Source of the DNA: CADEED01 sp043747835
GTDB taxonomy: Bacteria > Pseudomonadota > Gammaproteobacteria > Steroidobacterales > Steroidobacteraceae
Assembly: GCA_043747835.1 (NCBI GenBank)
Contig: JAYTOK010000084.1
Coordinates: 62,001-126,000, forward strand
Direction: 5' to 3'
Length of the DNA: 64,000 nt
Notes under the pieces: model-generated
Seen by the model: only the letters and a program-made list of their open reading frames with translations
Databases searched by the model: none
What the model was told of the DNA's origin: nothing
Shown here: in pieces, positions 42,727 to 51,855 of the stretch
How positions within the stretch are numbered: the first letter of the stretch is position 1
Layout of the letters: every line of letters starts with the position of its first letter
Position numbers and translations under genes: made by a program

Positions 42727-43365
42727 TCAGTACGTTGCCGCGCCCGCGAGCCCCAGCACCGCCGCGCAGGTCTCACGCGTCTCGACATACGGCGTCGGCA
42801 ACGCGCGGATCTCTCCGTTCTTGAGGAAGCGCCACTCGGGTGGATAGATCCAGTCGCCGACCGGGTGCGCCCAGAGGCCACGCTTCGCATCACGCGCCTC
42901 CGCTTCCACGTCACAGAAGCGCGCATCGCGCATGTATCGGCGGTACGCCCACGCGTGGCCTTCGCGCAGCATCTTCTCGTTGACGTTCACGCGCTCGCCG
43001 GCGTTCTCCCGCCAGACAACGGCCACGATGCGACGAAACTGGTCCTGCGTGACGACCTCGAGCTCGACGGCCGACCCGACTGGCAAGAGGCTCTTCAGCG
43101 CCGCCGACGATTCCGCGCCATGCGGCTGGTCGTACTCAGGCGTGTCTATCGCCGACAGTCGCACTCGACCCGCGCCGGTCTCGAGCATCACCTCAATCGA
43201 GTCGCCATCGTTGACCTTCGTGACTTTCGCCGACAGCAGAACCGGCGGCTTCGACGGCTCCGCCGCCAGCGCAGCGAGCGCGAACAGCAGGCACGCGGCG
43301 CCAACGGTCAACCGTTCATTTTGGCGCCGCCGCCGCGTCGTCGAGAGCCCGGTCCTCATGCGCAC
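42727..43365 (-). CDS. Thermonuclease (SNase-like) family protein
   Basis: About 212 residues with a probable export signal after a basic stretch (VGAACLLFALAALAA). The SNase OB-fold has AKVTKVNDGDSIEV, RLSAIDTPEYDQPHG (catalytic Arg/Asp region) and AREGHAW-like KMLREGHAWAYRRYM, then DAKRGLWAHP. The start overlaps the upstream dehydrogenase gene by 50 bases; the ATG two codons further in is equally possible. Confidence 0.8.
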   Translation of the reverse strand: MRMRTGLSTTRRRRQNERLTVGAACLLFALAALAAEPSKPPVLLSAKVTKVNDGDSIEVMLETGAGRVRLSAIDTPEYDQPHGAESSAALKSLLPVGSAVELEVVTQDQFRRIVAVVWRENAGERVNVNEKMLREGHAWAYRRYMRDARFCDVEAEARDAKRGLWAHPVGDWIYPPEWRFLKNGEIRALPTPYVETRETCAAVLGLAGAATY

Positions 43366-45427
43366 GGTGTATCACATAGGCGCGAATCCTTTCACCGTCC
43401 GACGCGGAAATCGCCGACGAAAACGACACCATGCCGGTGGCCGCGCGAATCCCGCCGCGCACGACCGCATCCCACGCCTCGGCGTGCCGATTCAGCGGCG
43501 AGAGCCGCAGATCCGGCAGCACACCGCTCACGGCGGCGTCGCCGTGGCACATGCCGCAATACGCGTGATACAGCGCCTTGCCTGCCTTCCAGGTTTCGGC
43601 ATCGCCGATTTCGGGCGGCGGATCGAGCGGCATCGACATGGCCGCCGGCAATTCCGGCAGTGCCGCCTTGCCGCCGATCTTGAACGCCAGCACGCGCGGA
43701 AAATTCCACGGCAGTCGCGCGTCGCGCGCGAGCTCGCCGCCGGCGAGTCCGAACGCGCCACCCCAACCGACTTCGATCGCGACGTATTGCTCGCCATCGA
43801 GCTCGTAGGTGATGGGCGCCGCAAGCACGCCGGCCTGCGTCGACGCGGACCAGAGCTTCAGCCCGTCCGTCGCGCGATACGCCGCAAACTCGCCTAGAGC
43901 GTTTCCCTGGAACACGAGATTGCCCGCCGTCGCGAGGGTGCCGCCGTTCCAGGGGTGTTCGAACTGCGCGCGCCACGCCTCTTTCTGCGCGACCGGATCC
44001 CACGCGACGAGGTGCCCCTTGAGGCGCGCCGCAGCGGAGGCGCGCATCGCCGGCACCGCGGGCAAACTACTCGCGTTGAAGTCGACGCCCGTGGTCCAGC
44101 CCACCTTCCCCTTCGTCACGGCCGACACAGGCACGTAAGGGAAGCCGGACTCCATGACGGGGAAGTACACCAGGCCCGTGCGCGGGCTGAAGCTCATCGG
44201 TTGCCACGAGTGCGCACCGCTCGGACCCGGCATCACGCTCGCGGGCTTCCCCGTCCGGTCATAGCGCGCTTCCGGTCTTTCGATGGGCCGGCCTTTCTCG
44301 TCGAGTCCGCTCGCCCAGTTCAGCGCGACGAAGGGCGCGCCCGAGATGAACTCGCCCGTCTTGCGGTCGAGCACGTAAAAGAATCCGTTCTTCGGCGCCT
44401 GCATGATGACCTGGCGGTGCTTCCCGCGGATCGTGAGGTCCGCGAGCATGAGCGGCTGTGTCGCCGTGTAGTCCCAGGTCTCGCCGGGGGTCGTCTGGAA
44501 GTGCCACACGTATTTGCCGGTGGCTGCGTGCAGCGCGACGATCGACGAGAGAAAGAGGTTGTCGCCGCCGCCCGGACTGCGCAGCTTCTGGTTCCAGGGA
44601 CTCCCGTTGCCGACGCCGATGTAGATCAGGTCGAGTGCCGGGTCGTAGACGATGGAATCCCACACTGTCCCGCCGCCGCCCAGCTTCCACCACTCCCCGT
44701 TCCACGTCGTCGCCGCGCGCTCGAGCGCGGCGTTCTCGAATCCCTTCGCGGGATCGCCGGGCACCGTGTGGAAGCGCCAGTCTAGTTTGCCAGTGCGCGC
44801 GTCGTAAGCCGTCACGTAGCCGCGCACGCCGAGCTCCGCGCCGCCATTGCCGATGAGCACGCGCCCGTCAAACACGCGCGGCGCGCCCGTGATCGTATAG
44901 CGCTCTCCCGTGGGCACGGTTTGTACGGACCACGCCTTTCGTCCCGTCTTCGCATCGACCGCGATGAGCCGGCCGTCCAGCGTGCCCAGGTAGATGCGTC
45001 CCTTCCACGCCGCAGCGCCGCGATTCACGACGTCGCAACACGCGTCGACGCCCGCCTCACCGGGCACCCTCGGATCGAACACCCACTTGCATTCGCCGGT
45101 GCGCGCATCGAGCGCGAACAACTTGCTCCACGCGCTGGTGACATACATGACGCCGTCGACCACGAGCGGCGTCGATTCCTGCGCGCGTTGCGGCGTATCG
45201 AGATCGTGGGCCCAGGCGAGACTCAGGCGCGCGACGTTCGCATCGTCGACGCGCGCGAGCGGGCTGAAGCGCTGCTCGTCGTACGTGCGGCCATAGCTGA
45301 GCCACTCGCGCGGGTCGGCGGCACGAATGCGTGCGCCATCGACGTTTGCGGTGAGTCCGGCAGCGCCCGCGAGCGCCGCGGTGCCGAGAGTCAACGCGGC
45401 AACGAGGACCGCGCGTCGAATGGTCAT
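43316..45427 (-). CDS. PQQ-dependent quinohaemoprotein dehydrogenase with C-terminal cytochrome c
   Basis: 703 residues with a signal peptide, hence periplasmic. An eight-bladed propeller (about 40-590) carries the tryptophan-docking repeats (DARTGECKWVF, DAKTGRKAWSV, DARTGKLDWRF), the vicinal disulfide DACCDVVNRG and the catalytic Asp in GETWDYTATQPL. A C-terminal cytochrome c domain has one CxxCH (YCGMCH). The position two residues after the catalytic Asp is Thr, whereas lanthanide-dependent enzymes have a second Asp, so a calcium enzyme is expected. The alcohol or aldehyde substrate is unknown. Confidence 0.87.
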   Translation of the reverse strand: MTIRRAVLVAALTLGTAALAGAAGLTANVDGARIRAADPREWLSYGRTYDEQRFSPLARVDDANVARLSLAWAHDLDTPQRAQESTPLVVDGVMYVTSAWSKLFALDARTGECKWVFDPRVPGEAGVDACCDVVNRGAAAWKGRIYLGTLDGRLIAVDAKTGRKAWSVQTVPTGERYTITGAPRVFDGRVLIGNGGAELGVRGYVTAYDARTGKLDWRFHTVPGDPAKGFENAALERAATTWNGEWWKLGGGGTVWDSIVYDPALDLIYIGVGNGSPWNQKLRSPGGGDNLFLSSIVALHAATGKYVWHFQTTPGETWDYTATQPLMLADLTIRGKHRQVIMQAPKNGFFYVLDRKTGEFISGAPFVALNWASGLDEKGRPIERPEARYDRTGKPASVMPGPSGAHSWQPMSFSPRTGLVYFPVMESGFPYVPVSAVTKGKVGWTTGVDFNASSLPAVPAMRASAAARLKGHLVAWDPVAQKEAWRAQFEHPWNGGTLATAGNLVFQGNALGEFAAYRATDGLKLWSASTQAGVLAAPITYELDGEQYVAIEVGWGGAFGLAGGELARDARLPWNFPRVLAFKIGGKAALPELPAAMSMPLDPPPEIGDAETWKAGKALYHAYCGMCHGDAAVSGVLPDLRLSPLNRHAEAWDAVVRGGIRAATGMVSFSSAISASDGERIRAYVIHRAHEDRALDDAAAAPK

Positions 45428-45813
45428 GAATTCCCCAGATGCCTCTTGAACGAATGTCGCGCGCGATACGCGCGGGAATTATGCGCAAGCAAGTTACGCT
45501 GCGCGCGCCAATCTGCAGGCGCGTTCGCCAGACGAAACGCGCGGGAAGTAGTTAGTCCGAGCCGTCGCGACCGCCGCCAAGCCCTCCGCCGCAACCCCGG
45601 CCGCGATCATTGCCGGGCGCGAGCCCACCGTCGCACCAGCGCGATGACCTCGGCCGCCAACGTCGGGATTCTTTACAGTGAGCGTCTCCCGGCCTCCGGG
45701 GGTCCGGCTGGGCCCGGGTTCACGCTTTCAACCGGGCACCCGGTCGGCCTGTTTGGCTCGAATAGTGTGATTCAGGTCTCACCCGGGGGTCGATAACTCG
45801 ACCTGCGTCACGG
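45428..45813. other. Long intergenic region upstream of the PEP-CTERM gene
   Basis: About 390 bp with no convincing gene; frames reading through it look like antisense composition. It holds the promoter of the dehydrogenase (minus strand) and, at its right end, the upstream region of a sigma-54 promoter, so an activator-binding site is expected. GTGA-N8-TCAC in the stretch just before 45780 is one candidate dyad. Nothing else is recognised. Confidence 0.4.
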
Positions 45814-45830
45814 CTGGCACGGAGCTTGCT
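45814..45830 (+). promoter_or_regulatory. Sigma-54 promoter of the PEP-CTERM gene
   Basis: CTGGCACGGAGCTTGCT matches the RpoN consensus (YTGGCACG-N4-TTGCW). GG at 45816-45817 and GC at 45828-45829 have the exact -24/-12 spacing. Transcription should start near 45841, 36 bp before the ATG. It needs an enhancer-binding activator. PEP-CTERM genes are known in other species to be controlled by RpoN with the PrsK/PrsR pair. Confidence 0.85.
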
Positions 45831-45876
45831 TAATCTCCGTTACCGCGACTATTGCGGTGACCAACCGGCAGATCCA

Positions 45877-46548
45877 ATGCTCAAGAATTCGCGAATCGTC
45901 CTGTCCGCTCTGGCCCTTGTCGGTCTGGGCTGTGGCACTGCTCAAGCCACCCTCATCGATCGCGGCGGCGGTCTCATCTATGACACCGTTCTCAACGTGA
46001 CGTGGATGCAGGACGCGCTGATCACGCAGACCACTGGTGCCAGCTCGAACGGCCGCTTGAACTGGGACTCCGCGATGGCGTACGCCTCCAGCGCGACGTA
46101 CTTCGACAGCGTGCGCAATACGACGTGGGACGACTGGCGTCTTCCGCAGCAGTTCGTGACCGCTCGCGGCAGCGCGCTCACCTACGACACACTTGGCCAG
46201 CAGAGCGAGCTGGCGTTCATGTACTACGTCAATCTGGGTTTTGCCGCGAACACGGGCCACAATCCGTCGCTGCCCGAGCCAACGTCGACGAACTACAACC
46301 CGTTCATCAACCTGACCTACCGCGCGTACTGGACCGAGACGGCGAATCCGCTGCGTGCTGGTGAAGCGTGGGCCCTCCACTTCCACTTCGGTTCGTCGGA
46401 GATCGGTGGCAAGGGCGACCCGTCGCGCGTCTGGCTCCTTCGCGATGGCGACGTGGCCAACAGCGTTCCGGAACCGGCGACGCTCGGCCTCCTGGGCCTC
46501 GGACTCGCGGGCATCGGTCTCGCGCGCCGCAAGCGCAAGCAAGCCTGA
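45877..46548 (+). CDS. PEP-CTERM sorted protein with Lcl/DUF1566-like domain
   Basis: 223 residues: a signal peptide (LKNSRIVLSALALVGLG, cleavage near AQA); a central DUF1566/Lcl-type region (GGLIYDTVLNVTWMQDA, WDSAMAYA, WDDWRLPQ, later SSEIGGKG); and a C-terminal PEP-CTERM anchor VPEPATLGLLGLGLAGIG followed by RRKRK. PEP-CTERM proteins are recognised by an exosortase, exported and often associated with exopolysaccharide. No exosortase lies in this window. A sigma-54 promoter is upstream and a strong terminator downstream, so it is a single-gene unit. Confidence 0.9.
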   Translation: MLKNSRIVLSALALVGLGCGTAQATLIDRGGGLIYDTVLNVTWMQDALITQTTGASSNGRLNWDSAMAYASSATYFDSVRNTTWDDWRLPQQFVTARGSALTYDTLGQQSELAFMYYVNLGFAANTGHNPSLPEPTSTNYNPFINLTYRAYWTETANPLRAGEAWALHFHFGSSEIGGKGDPSRVWLLRDGDVANSVPEPATLGLLGLGLAGIGLARRKRKQA

Positions 46549-46575
46549 CGTTCAGACGACAGCTTCGATGATCTG

Positions 46576-46602
46576 AAAACCCCGGCCTGGCGCCGGGGTT
46601 TT
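46576..46602 (+). terminator. Rho-independent terminator after the PEP-CTERM gene
   Basis: An 11-bp perfect stem AAAACCCCGGC / GCCGGGGTTTT with loop CTGGC, ending in TTTTCGTTTG, 27 bp after the stop. Confidence 0.88.
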
Positions 46603-46625
46603 CGTTTGTCGCTCCCGAAAACGCC

Positions 46626-46639
46626 TGCATACGTATTCG
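46626..46639. promoter_or_regulatory. LacI-type operator, site 1 (upstream of halogenase homologue 1)
   Basis: TGCATACGTATTCG, 36 bp before the ATG at 46675. The palindromic core ATACGTAT is shared by all six sites in the region. The only local LacI-type regulator is encoded at 59798-60814. Confidence 0.75.
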
Positions 46640-46674
46640 CGCCGCGGTCGGCGGCGGCGTGCAAACATCCGCCG

Positions 46675-48216
46675 ATGCAGGATCAGCAATCCGCACCGGT
46701 TCGCTCGGTGCTCATCGTGGGCGGCGGCACCGCAGGCTGGATGACCGCCGCCTCGCTCGTGCAGCGGCTCGGTCGCCTCGGCGTTTCCATCACGCTCGTG
46801 GAGTCGTCTGCGGTCGGCACGATCGGCGTCGGCGAAGCCACCGTGCCCGCCATCCGCCGCTACTTCGATTCGCTGGGCCTGAACTCCTTCGACGTGCTCA
46901 AGGCCACCAACGGCACCATCAAGCTCGCGATCGAGTTCGATGGCTGGCGCGGGGCGGGCCATTCGTTCATGCATCCTTTCGGTCGTTACGGACTCGAAGC
47001 CGGTCCGGTCGCGTTCCATCACCTCTGGAATCGGCTGCGCGCCCGCGATCCTCGCGACACGGGTGCGCTCGACGAATACGCGATGGGCGCGCAGCTCGCG
47101 CGCGCGGGCCGCATGGCGATGCCGCCCGAGAAGCCGCGCGTGGACTTCGAGCACTTCGACTGGGCGGTGCATTTCGACGCCTCGCGCTTCGCGGGTTTCC
47201 TGCGCAGCTACGCGGAGGCGCGCGGTGTGCGCCGCATCGACGCGCGAGTCGCGGAGGTGTCGACCGACGACGAGCGGATCCGTGGCATTCGCCTCGATTC
47301 GGGTGAGATGCTCGAAGCGTCGCTGTACCTCGACTGCAGCGGCTTTCACCGGCTGCTCATCGAGCGCGCGCTGCACGCCGGCTTCGTCGACTGGCGGCAC
47401 TGGCTGCCCTGCGACCGCGCCGTCGCTCTGCCCTGCGCGGCAGCCGGCGACGAGCTCGCGCCGTACACCCGTTCGCGCGCAATGAACGCCGGCTGGACCT
47501 GGCGAATTCCGTTGCAGAACCGCGTCGGCAACGGATACGTCTATTCCTCCGATCACGTGAGCGATGACGCGGCGGTCGCGGCGTTGCGCGGTGATCTGGA
47601 AGGCGCCGCGCTCGCGGAACCCAACTTCGTGCGTTTCCGCGCCGGACACGTCGGGCGTTTCTGGATCGGCAACTGCGTCGCGCTCGGTCTGTCGAGCGGG
47701 TTTCTCGAGCCGCTGGAATCGACCAGCATCTCGCTGATCCAGATGGGCATCGACAAACTACTGCACCTGTGGCCCGACGATGCGCCGGATCTTAGGCATT
47801 GGGCGCCGCTCGCGAACGAGTACAACCGCCTGTCGATTGTCGAGTTCGAACGGATCCGGGATTTCATCGTGCTGCACTACGCCGCGAACGGACGCGTCGG
47901 CGAGGATGACAAGGCCGGCCTGTGGCGCTACTGCCGCGAGATGAAACTTCCCGACACGCTCGAGCGCAAGATCGCGCTGTATCGCACGCGCGGTTTGATC
48001 CAGCAGTTCGATTCGGAGAGTTTTTTCGATCCGAGCTGGCTGTGCATGTACGGCAATCTCGGGATCGATGCCGCGTCGTGGGATCCGCTGGCAAATCTCC
48101 TGCCACTCGACGAACTGGCCGAGGTCACCCGCCGCGTGCGGGCGGACATCGTGCGCATGGCGAGCGAGTGTGCACCGCACCGCGAGTTCCTGCGGCTGGC
48201 GAACGCGCTGGCGTAA
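46675..48216 (+). CDS. Flavin-dependent tryptophan halogenase homologue 1
   Basis: 513 residues from the ATG at 46675. The FAD-binding VGGGTAGWMTA opens the protein, then IGVGEATVPAI. Lys83 in GTIKLAIEFDGW aligns with the catalytic lysine of PrnA-type halogenases. LPCDRAVALP, GWTWRIPLQNRVGNGYVYSS and GFLEPLESTSISL follow. Relatives occur widely next to TonB-dependent receptors in polysaccharide loci, where a halide product has not been shown. It carries the same operator as the starch genes. The real substrate is unknown; 'tryptophan' reflects homology only. Confidence 0.83.
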   Translation: MQDQQSAPVRSVLIVGGGTAGWMTAASLVQRLGRLGVSITLVESSAVGTIGVGEATVPAIRRYFDSLGLNSFDVLKATNGTIKLAIEFDGWRGAGHSFMHPFGRYGLEAGPVAFHHLWNRLRARDPRDTGALDEYAMGAQLARAGRMAMPPEKPRVDFEHFDWAVHFDASRFAGFLRSYAEARGVRRIDARVAEVSTDDERIRGIRLDSGEMLEASLYLDCSGFHRLLIERALHAGFVDWRHWLPCDRAVALPCAAAGDELAPYTRSRAMNAGWTWRIPLQNRVGNGYVYSSDHVSDDAAVAALRGDLEGAALAEPNFVRFRAGHVGRFWIGNCVALGLSSGFLEPLESTSISLIQMGIDKLLHLWPDDAPDLRHWAPLANEYNRLSIVEFERIRDFIVLHYAANGRVGEDDKAGLWRYCREMKLPDTLERKIALYRTRGLIQQFDSESFFDPSWLCMYGNLGIDAASWDPLANLLPLDELAEVTRRVRADIVRMASECAPHREFLRLANALA

Positions 48217-48265
48217 ACGCGCTGACGGATTTGTCAACCGCGTCCGATACGGTCCCTCGGGGTTG

Positions 48266-48279
48266 TGCATACGTATTCT
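48266..48279. promoter_or_regulatory. LacI-type operator, site 2 (upstream of the pullulanase gene)
   Basis: TGCATACGTATTCT, 84 bp before the pullulanase ATG at 48363. Only the last base departs from the local consensus. Confidence 0.75.
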
Positions 48280-48362
48280 TTCGCCGGTGACCATGCATCT
48301 CGATTAGCGTCAGCCCTCCAGAGTGGGCCCGAGCCCGCCGTGTAGATAGAGGGAGTCCGCAC

Positions 48363-51300
48363 ATGTCAGCGCCGTGCCCGCGCATCCGCGCGTTTTTTCC
48401 GATGTTCGCCTTCGCGCTCCTGGGCTGTCATACCCTCGACGTCGCCGCGCAGGTCCCGCCCACCTCGGTCGGCATTCCCGGCAACTATCAGTCGGAAGCC
48501 GGCTGTGCGGGTGACTGGGATCCCGGCTGTCCGGCCACGCAGCTCGTTTACGACCCGAACGGCGACATCTGGCGGAACAGCTTCAGCATCGCGCCTGCGG
48601 GGGGCTACGAATACAAGGTGGCGCTCAACGGCGCCTGGGACGTGAACTACGGACTGCACGCCCAGCAGAACGGCCCGAACATCCCGCTTGCGACGTCCAT
48701 CGCTCCGCAGAACGTGACTTTCTACTACGACCACAAGACGCATTGGGTCACCGACAACATTCGCTCCATCATCGCGACCGTGCCCGGCAGCTTCCAGAGT
48801 GAGCTCGGCTGTCCCGGTGACTGGGATCCCGCTTGCTTCCGCTCCTGGCTCCAGGACATCAACGATTCGTCTATCTACAGCTTCAGCACCAGCTCCATCC
48901 CGGCCGGGTCGTACGAAGCCAAGGTCGCTCTCAACGGCAACTGGGACGTGAACTACGGCCAGGGGGGCGTACAGAACGGACCGAACTTCGCGTTCACCGT
49001 GCCATCCGACGGCATGGAAGTGGTCTTCCAGTGGAACTCCGTGACCCACGACCTGCGCGTGATTGTCGGGGGCATCCGCGGCGACCTCACCAAGGCGCAG
49101 GCGTACTGGCTCTCGGCCGACACTATCGCGTGGAACGTCCCGACGGACACCGTCGTGACTCTATTCGCCGACCCGCAAGGCGCTCTCACGCTCGACGGTC
49201 CCGGCGTCGTCGCCGGCACGAACTCACGATCTTGGACGTTGACGCACGATCCGGCGGGCCTCACGGCCGCGCAGAGAGCCCGTTACCCGCATCTCGCGAC
49301 GCTCGCGACGCTCGCGACGTTCCGATTGCCGCCCAACGCCGTCGCAACCGCCGCGCAGAGTCTGCAAGGCCAGATCGCCGTCGGTGCGACGCGCGCGGGC
49401 CAGGGCGTCGATGCGACGTCGCTGCAGATCCCCGGCGTTCTCGACGATCTGTATTCCGCCAACGCGGCGCCGGTGACGCTTGGCCCCAGCTTCCATAAGG
49501 GGCAGGCGACGTTGCGTGTGTGGGCGCCGACCGCGCGCGAGCTCAGCGTGCGCCTGTTCGAGGACTCGAACCCGTTGACCGCGCACACGACTCATCCGAT
49601 GACGCTCGATGCCGCCAGCGGCATCTGGAGCTACACCGCGCCGGCGAGCAACCTGCTCGGGAAGTTCTATCTCTTCGAGGCACAGGTTTACGTGCGCTCG
49701 ACCCAACGTGTCGAAACCAACGTCGTCACCGATCCCTATTCCGTTTCTCTCTCGCGCAACAGCACGCGCAGCCAGATCGTCTCGCTCGACAGTCCGGATC
49801 TCCGGCCGCAAGGCTGGTCCAGGCTCGGCAAGCCCCGTCTCGCCGCGCCGGAGGACATCGTGTTGTACGAGCTGCACGTGCGCGACTTCAGCGCCACCGA
49901 CGGCACGGTGCCTGCCGCCGCGCGCGGTACGTATTCGGCGTTCTCGCAGAAGCATTCGGATGGCATGGAGCATCTGACGACGCTCGGACTGGCCGGCGTC
50001 ACGCACGTGCATCTGCTGCCGACGTTCGACTTCGCCACGACGAACGAGGACAAGTCCGCCTGGCAGTCGCCCTCCTTCGAAACGCTGGCGGGTTTCCCGG
50101 CCGATTCTCCGGAACAGCAAGCGCTGGTCGCCGCGTCCGCGGATCGTGATGCGTTCAACTGGGGATATGACCCGCTGCACTACAACGTGCCCGAGGGCAG
50201 CTACTCCACGAATGCGGATGGCTCGGCGCGCATCCTCGAGTTCCGCGAGATGGTGCAGTCGCTGAACCAGAGCGGCCTGCGCATCGTGCTCGATGTGGTC
50301 TACAACCACACCAACTCCGCGGGCCAGAATCCGAACTCGATTCTCGACAAGCTCGTGCCCGGCTACTACCACCGCTTGAACGGCGACGGCGTCGTGCTCG
50401 GTGAAAGCTGCTGCGCCGATACGGCGACCGAGCACGCGATGATGGAAAAGCTCATGGTCGATTCGATCGTGCTGTGGGCGAAGGCGTACAAGGTCGACGG
50501 CTTCCGCTTCGACATCATGGGCTTCCACCTGAAGTCCAACCTGCTGAAAGTGCGCGCCGCGTTGAATGAGCTCACGCTGGCGAAGGATGGCGTCGACGGA
50601 AAGTCGGTCTATCTCTATGGCGAGGCCTGGAACTTCGGCGTCATGGCCAACAACGGCCGCGGCGTGAACGCGATCCAGGTGAACATGGCCGGCACCGGCA
50701 TCGGCTCGTTCAACGACCGTATCCGTGACGCGGTGCGTGGCGGCGGACCCTTCTCGCCGCGTCGGGATCAGGGCTTCGCGACCGGACTCTTCACGGAACC
50801 CAATGGCACGTTTGGCGGATCTGCCGCCGATGCGAAGGCGGAACTTCTGCGCCTGACGGATCGGGTGCGGCTCGGTCTTGCCGGCAACCTCGGGAGCTTC
50901 GAGATCGTGGATGCGACGGGCGCGACCAAAGCCGGTCGCGACGTCGACTACTTCGGCATGCCGGGCGCTTTCGGCGCTTCTCCCGCGGACACGATCCAGT
51001 ACATCGGCGTGCACGATGACCCGGACTGGTTCGATGCCATGAACCTCAAACTCGCGACCACCGTGCCGCGCACCGACCGCATGCGCGTGCACCGGCTCGG
51101 CCTATCCATCGTGGCGCTCTCGCAGGGCGTGCCATTTTTCATGGCCGGTGACGAGATCCTTCGTTCGAAGTCCGCCGACCGGAACAGCTACAACTCCGGC
51201 GACTGGTTCAACCGCATCGACTGGACGTTGATGTCGAACAACTGGGGCGTCGGCCTGCCGCCGGCGCAAGGCAACGAAGAAGACTGGTCGATCATCGGTC

Positions 51301-51737
51301 CCGCGCTCGTCGATCCGAACCTCAAGCCCACGCCACAAGACATCAAGGGAACACTGCGTCACATGCTCGAGATGCTGGTCATCCGCAAGACGAGCAAGCT
51401 GTTCCGGCTGCGCACGGCCGAGGAGATCCAGAAGGCCGTGAGCTTCTACAACGTCGGCCCTGAGCAGATTCCCGGGCTCATCGTCGAGCGCATCGTGAAC
51501 ACCGACAAGTTCTGCATCGGCGTGGCGCAGGCCGTCGTGCTCGTGAATGCGACGCCGCAGATCCAGACGTTCGGTGATGCAGCGTTCCGTCAGCAATCGC
51601 TGCTGTTGCATCCGGTCCAGGCCCTCTCGAAGGATCCCGTGGTGCGCACTTCGAAGTTCGAGAAGGGCACCGGCACGTTCACGGTGCCCGCGAGGACGAC
51701 CGCCGTGTTCGTGGAGCCCTGCTTCGGCCCGCGATAA
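48363..51737 (+). CDS. pulA: Pullulanase-type alpha-1,6-glucosidase, lipoprotein (GH13)
   Basis: 1124 residues with GAGGGAG before the ATG. The signal peptide has a lipobox-like FALLGC, suggesting an outer-membrane lipoprotein. Two tandem copies of an X25/SusE-like carbohydrate-binding domain follow (about 30-130 and 135-235; each has GDWDP and KVALNG.WDVNYG). Then come pullulanase N-terminal beta domains and the GH13 catalytic domain. Its motifs are DVVYNHTN, FRFDIMGFH (nucleophile Asp717), YGEAWNFG (acid/base Glu754) and YIGVHDD. It should cleave alpha-1,6 branches of starch, glycogen or pullulan at the cell surface. Confidence 0.9.
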   Translation: MSAPCPRIRAFFPMFAFALLGCHTLDVAAQVPPTSVGIPGNYQSEAGCAGDWDPGCPATQLVYDPNGDIWRNSFSIAPAGGYEYKVALNGAWDVNYGLHAQQNGPNIPLATSIAPQNVTFYYDHKTHWVTDNIRSIIATVPGSFQSELGCPGDWDPACFRSWLQDINDSSIYSFSTSSIPAGSYEAKVALNGNWDVNYGQGGVQNGPNFAFTVPSDGMEVVFQWNSVTHDLRVIVGGIRGDLTKAQAYWLSADTIAWNVPTDTVVTLFADPQGALTLDGPGVVAGTNSRSWTLTHDPAGLTAAQRARYPHLATLATLATFRLPPNAVATAAQSLQGQIAVGATRAGQGVDATSLQIPGVLDDLYSANAAPVTLGPSFHKGQATLRVWAPTARELSVRLFEDSNPLTAHTTHPMTLDAASGIWSYTAPASNLLGKFYLFEAQVYVRSTQRVETNVVTDPYSVSLSRNSTRSQIVSLDSPDLRPQGWSRLGKPRLAAPEDIVLYELHVRDFSATDGTVPAAARGTYSAFSQKHSDGMEHLTTLGLAGVTHVHLLPTFDFATTNEDKSAWQSPSFETLAGFPADSPEQQALVAASADRDAFNWGYDPLHYNVPEGSYSTNADGSARILEFREMVQSLNQSGLRIVLDVVYNHTNSAGQNPNSILDKLVPGYYHRLNGDGVVLGESCCADTATEHAMMEKLMVDSIVLWAKAYKVDGFRFDIMGFHLKSNLLKVRAALNELTLAKDGVDGKSVYLYGEAWNFGVMANNGRGVNAIQVNMAGTGIGSFNDRIRDAVRGGGPFSPRRDQGFATGLFTEPNGTFGGSAADAKAELLRLTDRVRLGLAGNLGSFEIVDATGATKAGRDVDYFGMPGAFGASPADTIQYIGVHDDPDWFDAMNLKLATTVPRTDRMRVHRLGLSIVALSQGVPFFMAGDEILRSKSADRNSYNSGDWFNRIDWTLMSNNWGVGLPPAQGNEEDWSIIGPALVDPNLKPTPQDIKGTLRHMLEMLVIRKTSKLFRLRTAEEIQKAVSFYNVGPEQIPGLIVERIVNTDKFCIGVAQAVVLVNATPQIQTFGDAAFRQQSLLLHPVQALSKDPVVRTSKFEKGTGTFTVPARTTAVFVEPCFGPR

Positions 51738-51744
51738 TTGTTGT

Positions 51745-51855
51745 GGGGAGTGGCCCCAAACCGCCAATCGGTGCCGGACCTCGTCCGGCTAGGCGCGATT
51801 TGAATCGCTGACGATTTGAGGTCCGGCACCGATTGGCGGTTTGGGGCCACTCCCC
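51745..51855. repeat. Perfect 38-bp inverted repeat overlapping the end of halogenase gene 2
   Basis: Arms 51745-51782 and 51818-51855 are exact reverse complements over 38 bases. They begin GGGGAGTGGCCCC and are separated by 35 bases containing a smaller palindrome (GCGATT-TG-AATCGC). It lies between convergent pulA and halogenase 2, and the right arm plus spacer encode the last 20 or so residues of halogenase 2. The ends resemble the GGGGTCAG elements at 16093 and 60836 only in style. It could be a mobile palindromic unit that now serves as a bidirectional terminator. Confidence 0.85.
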
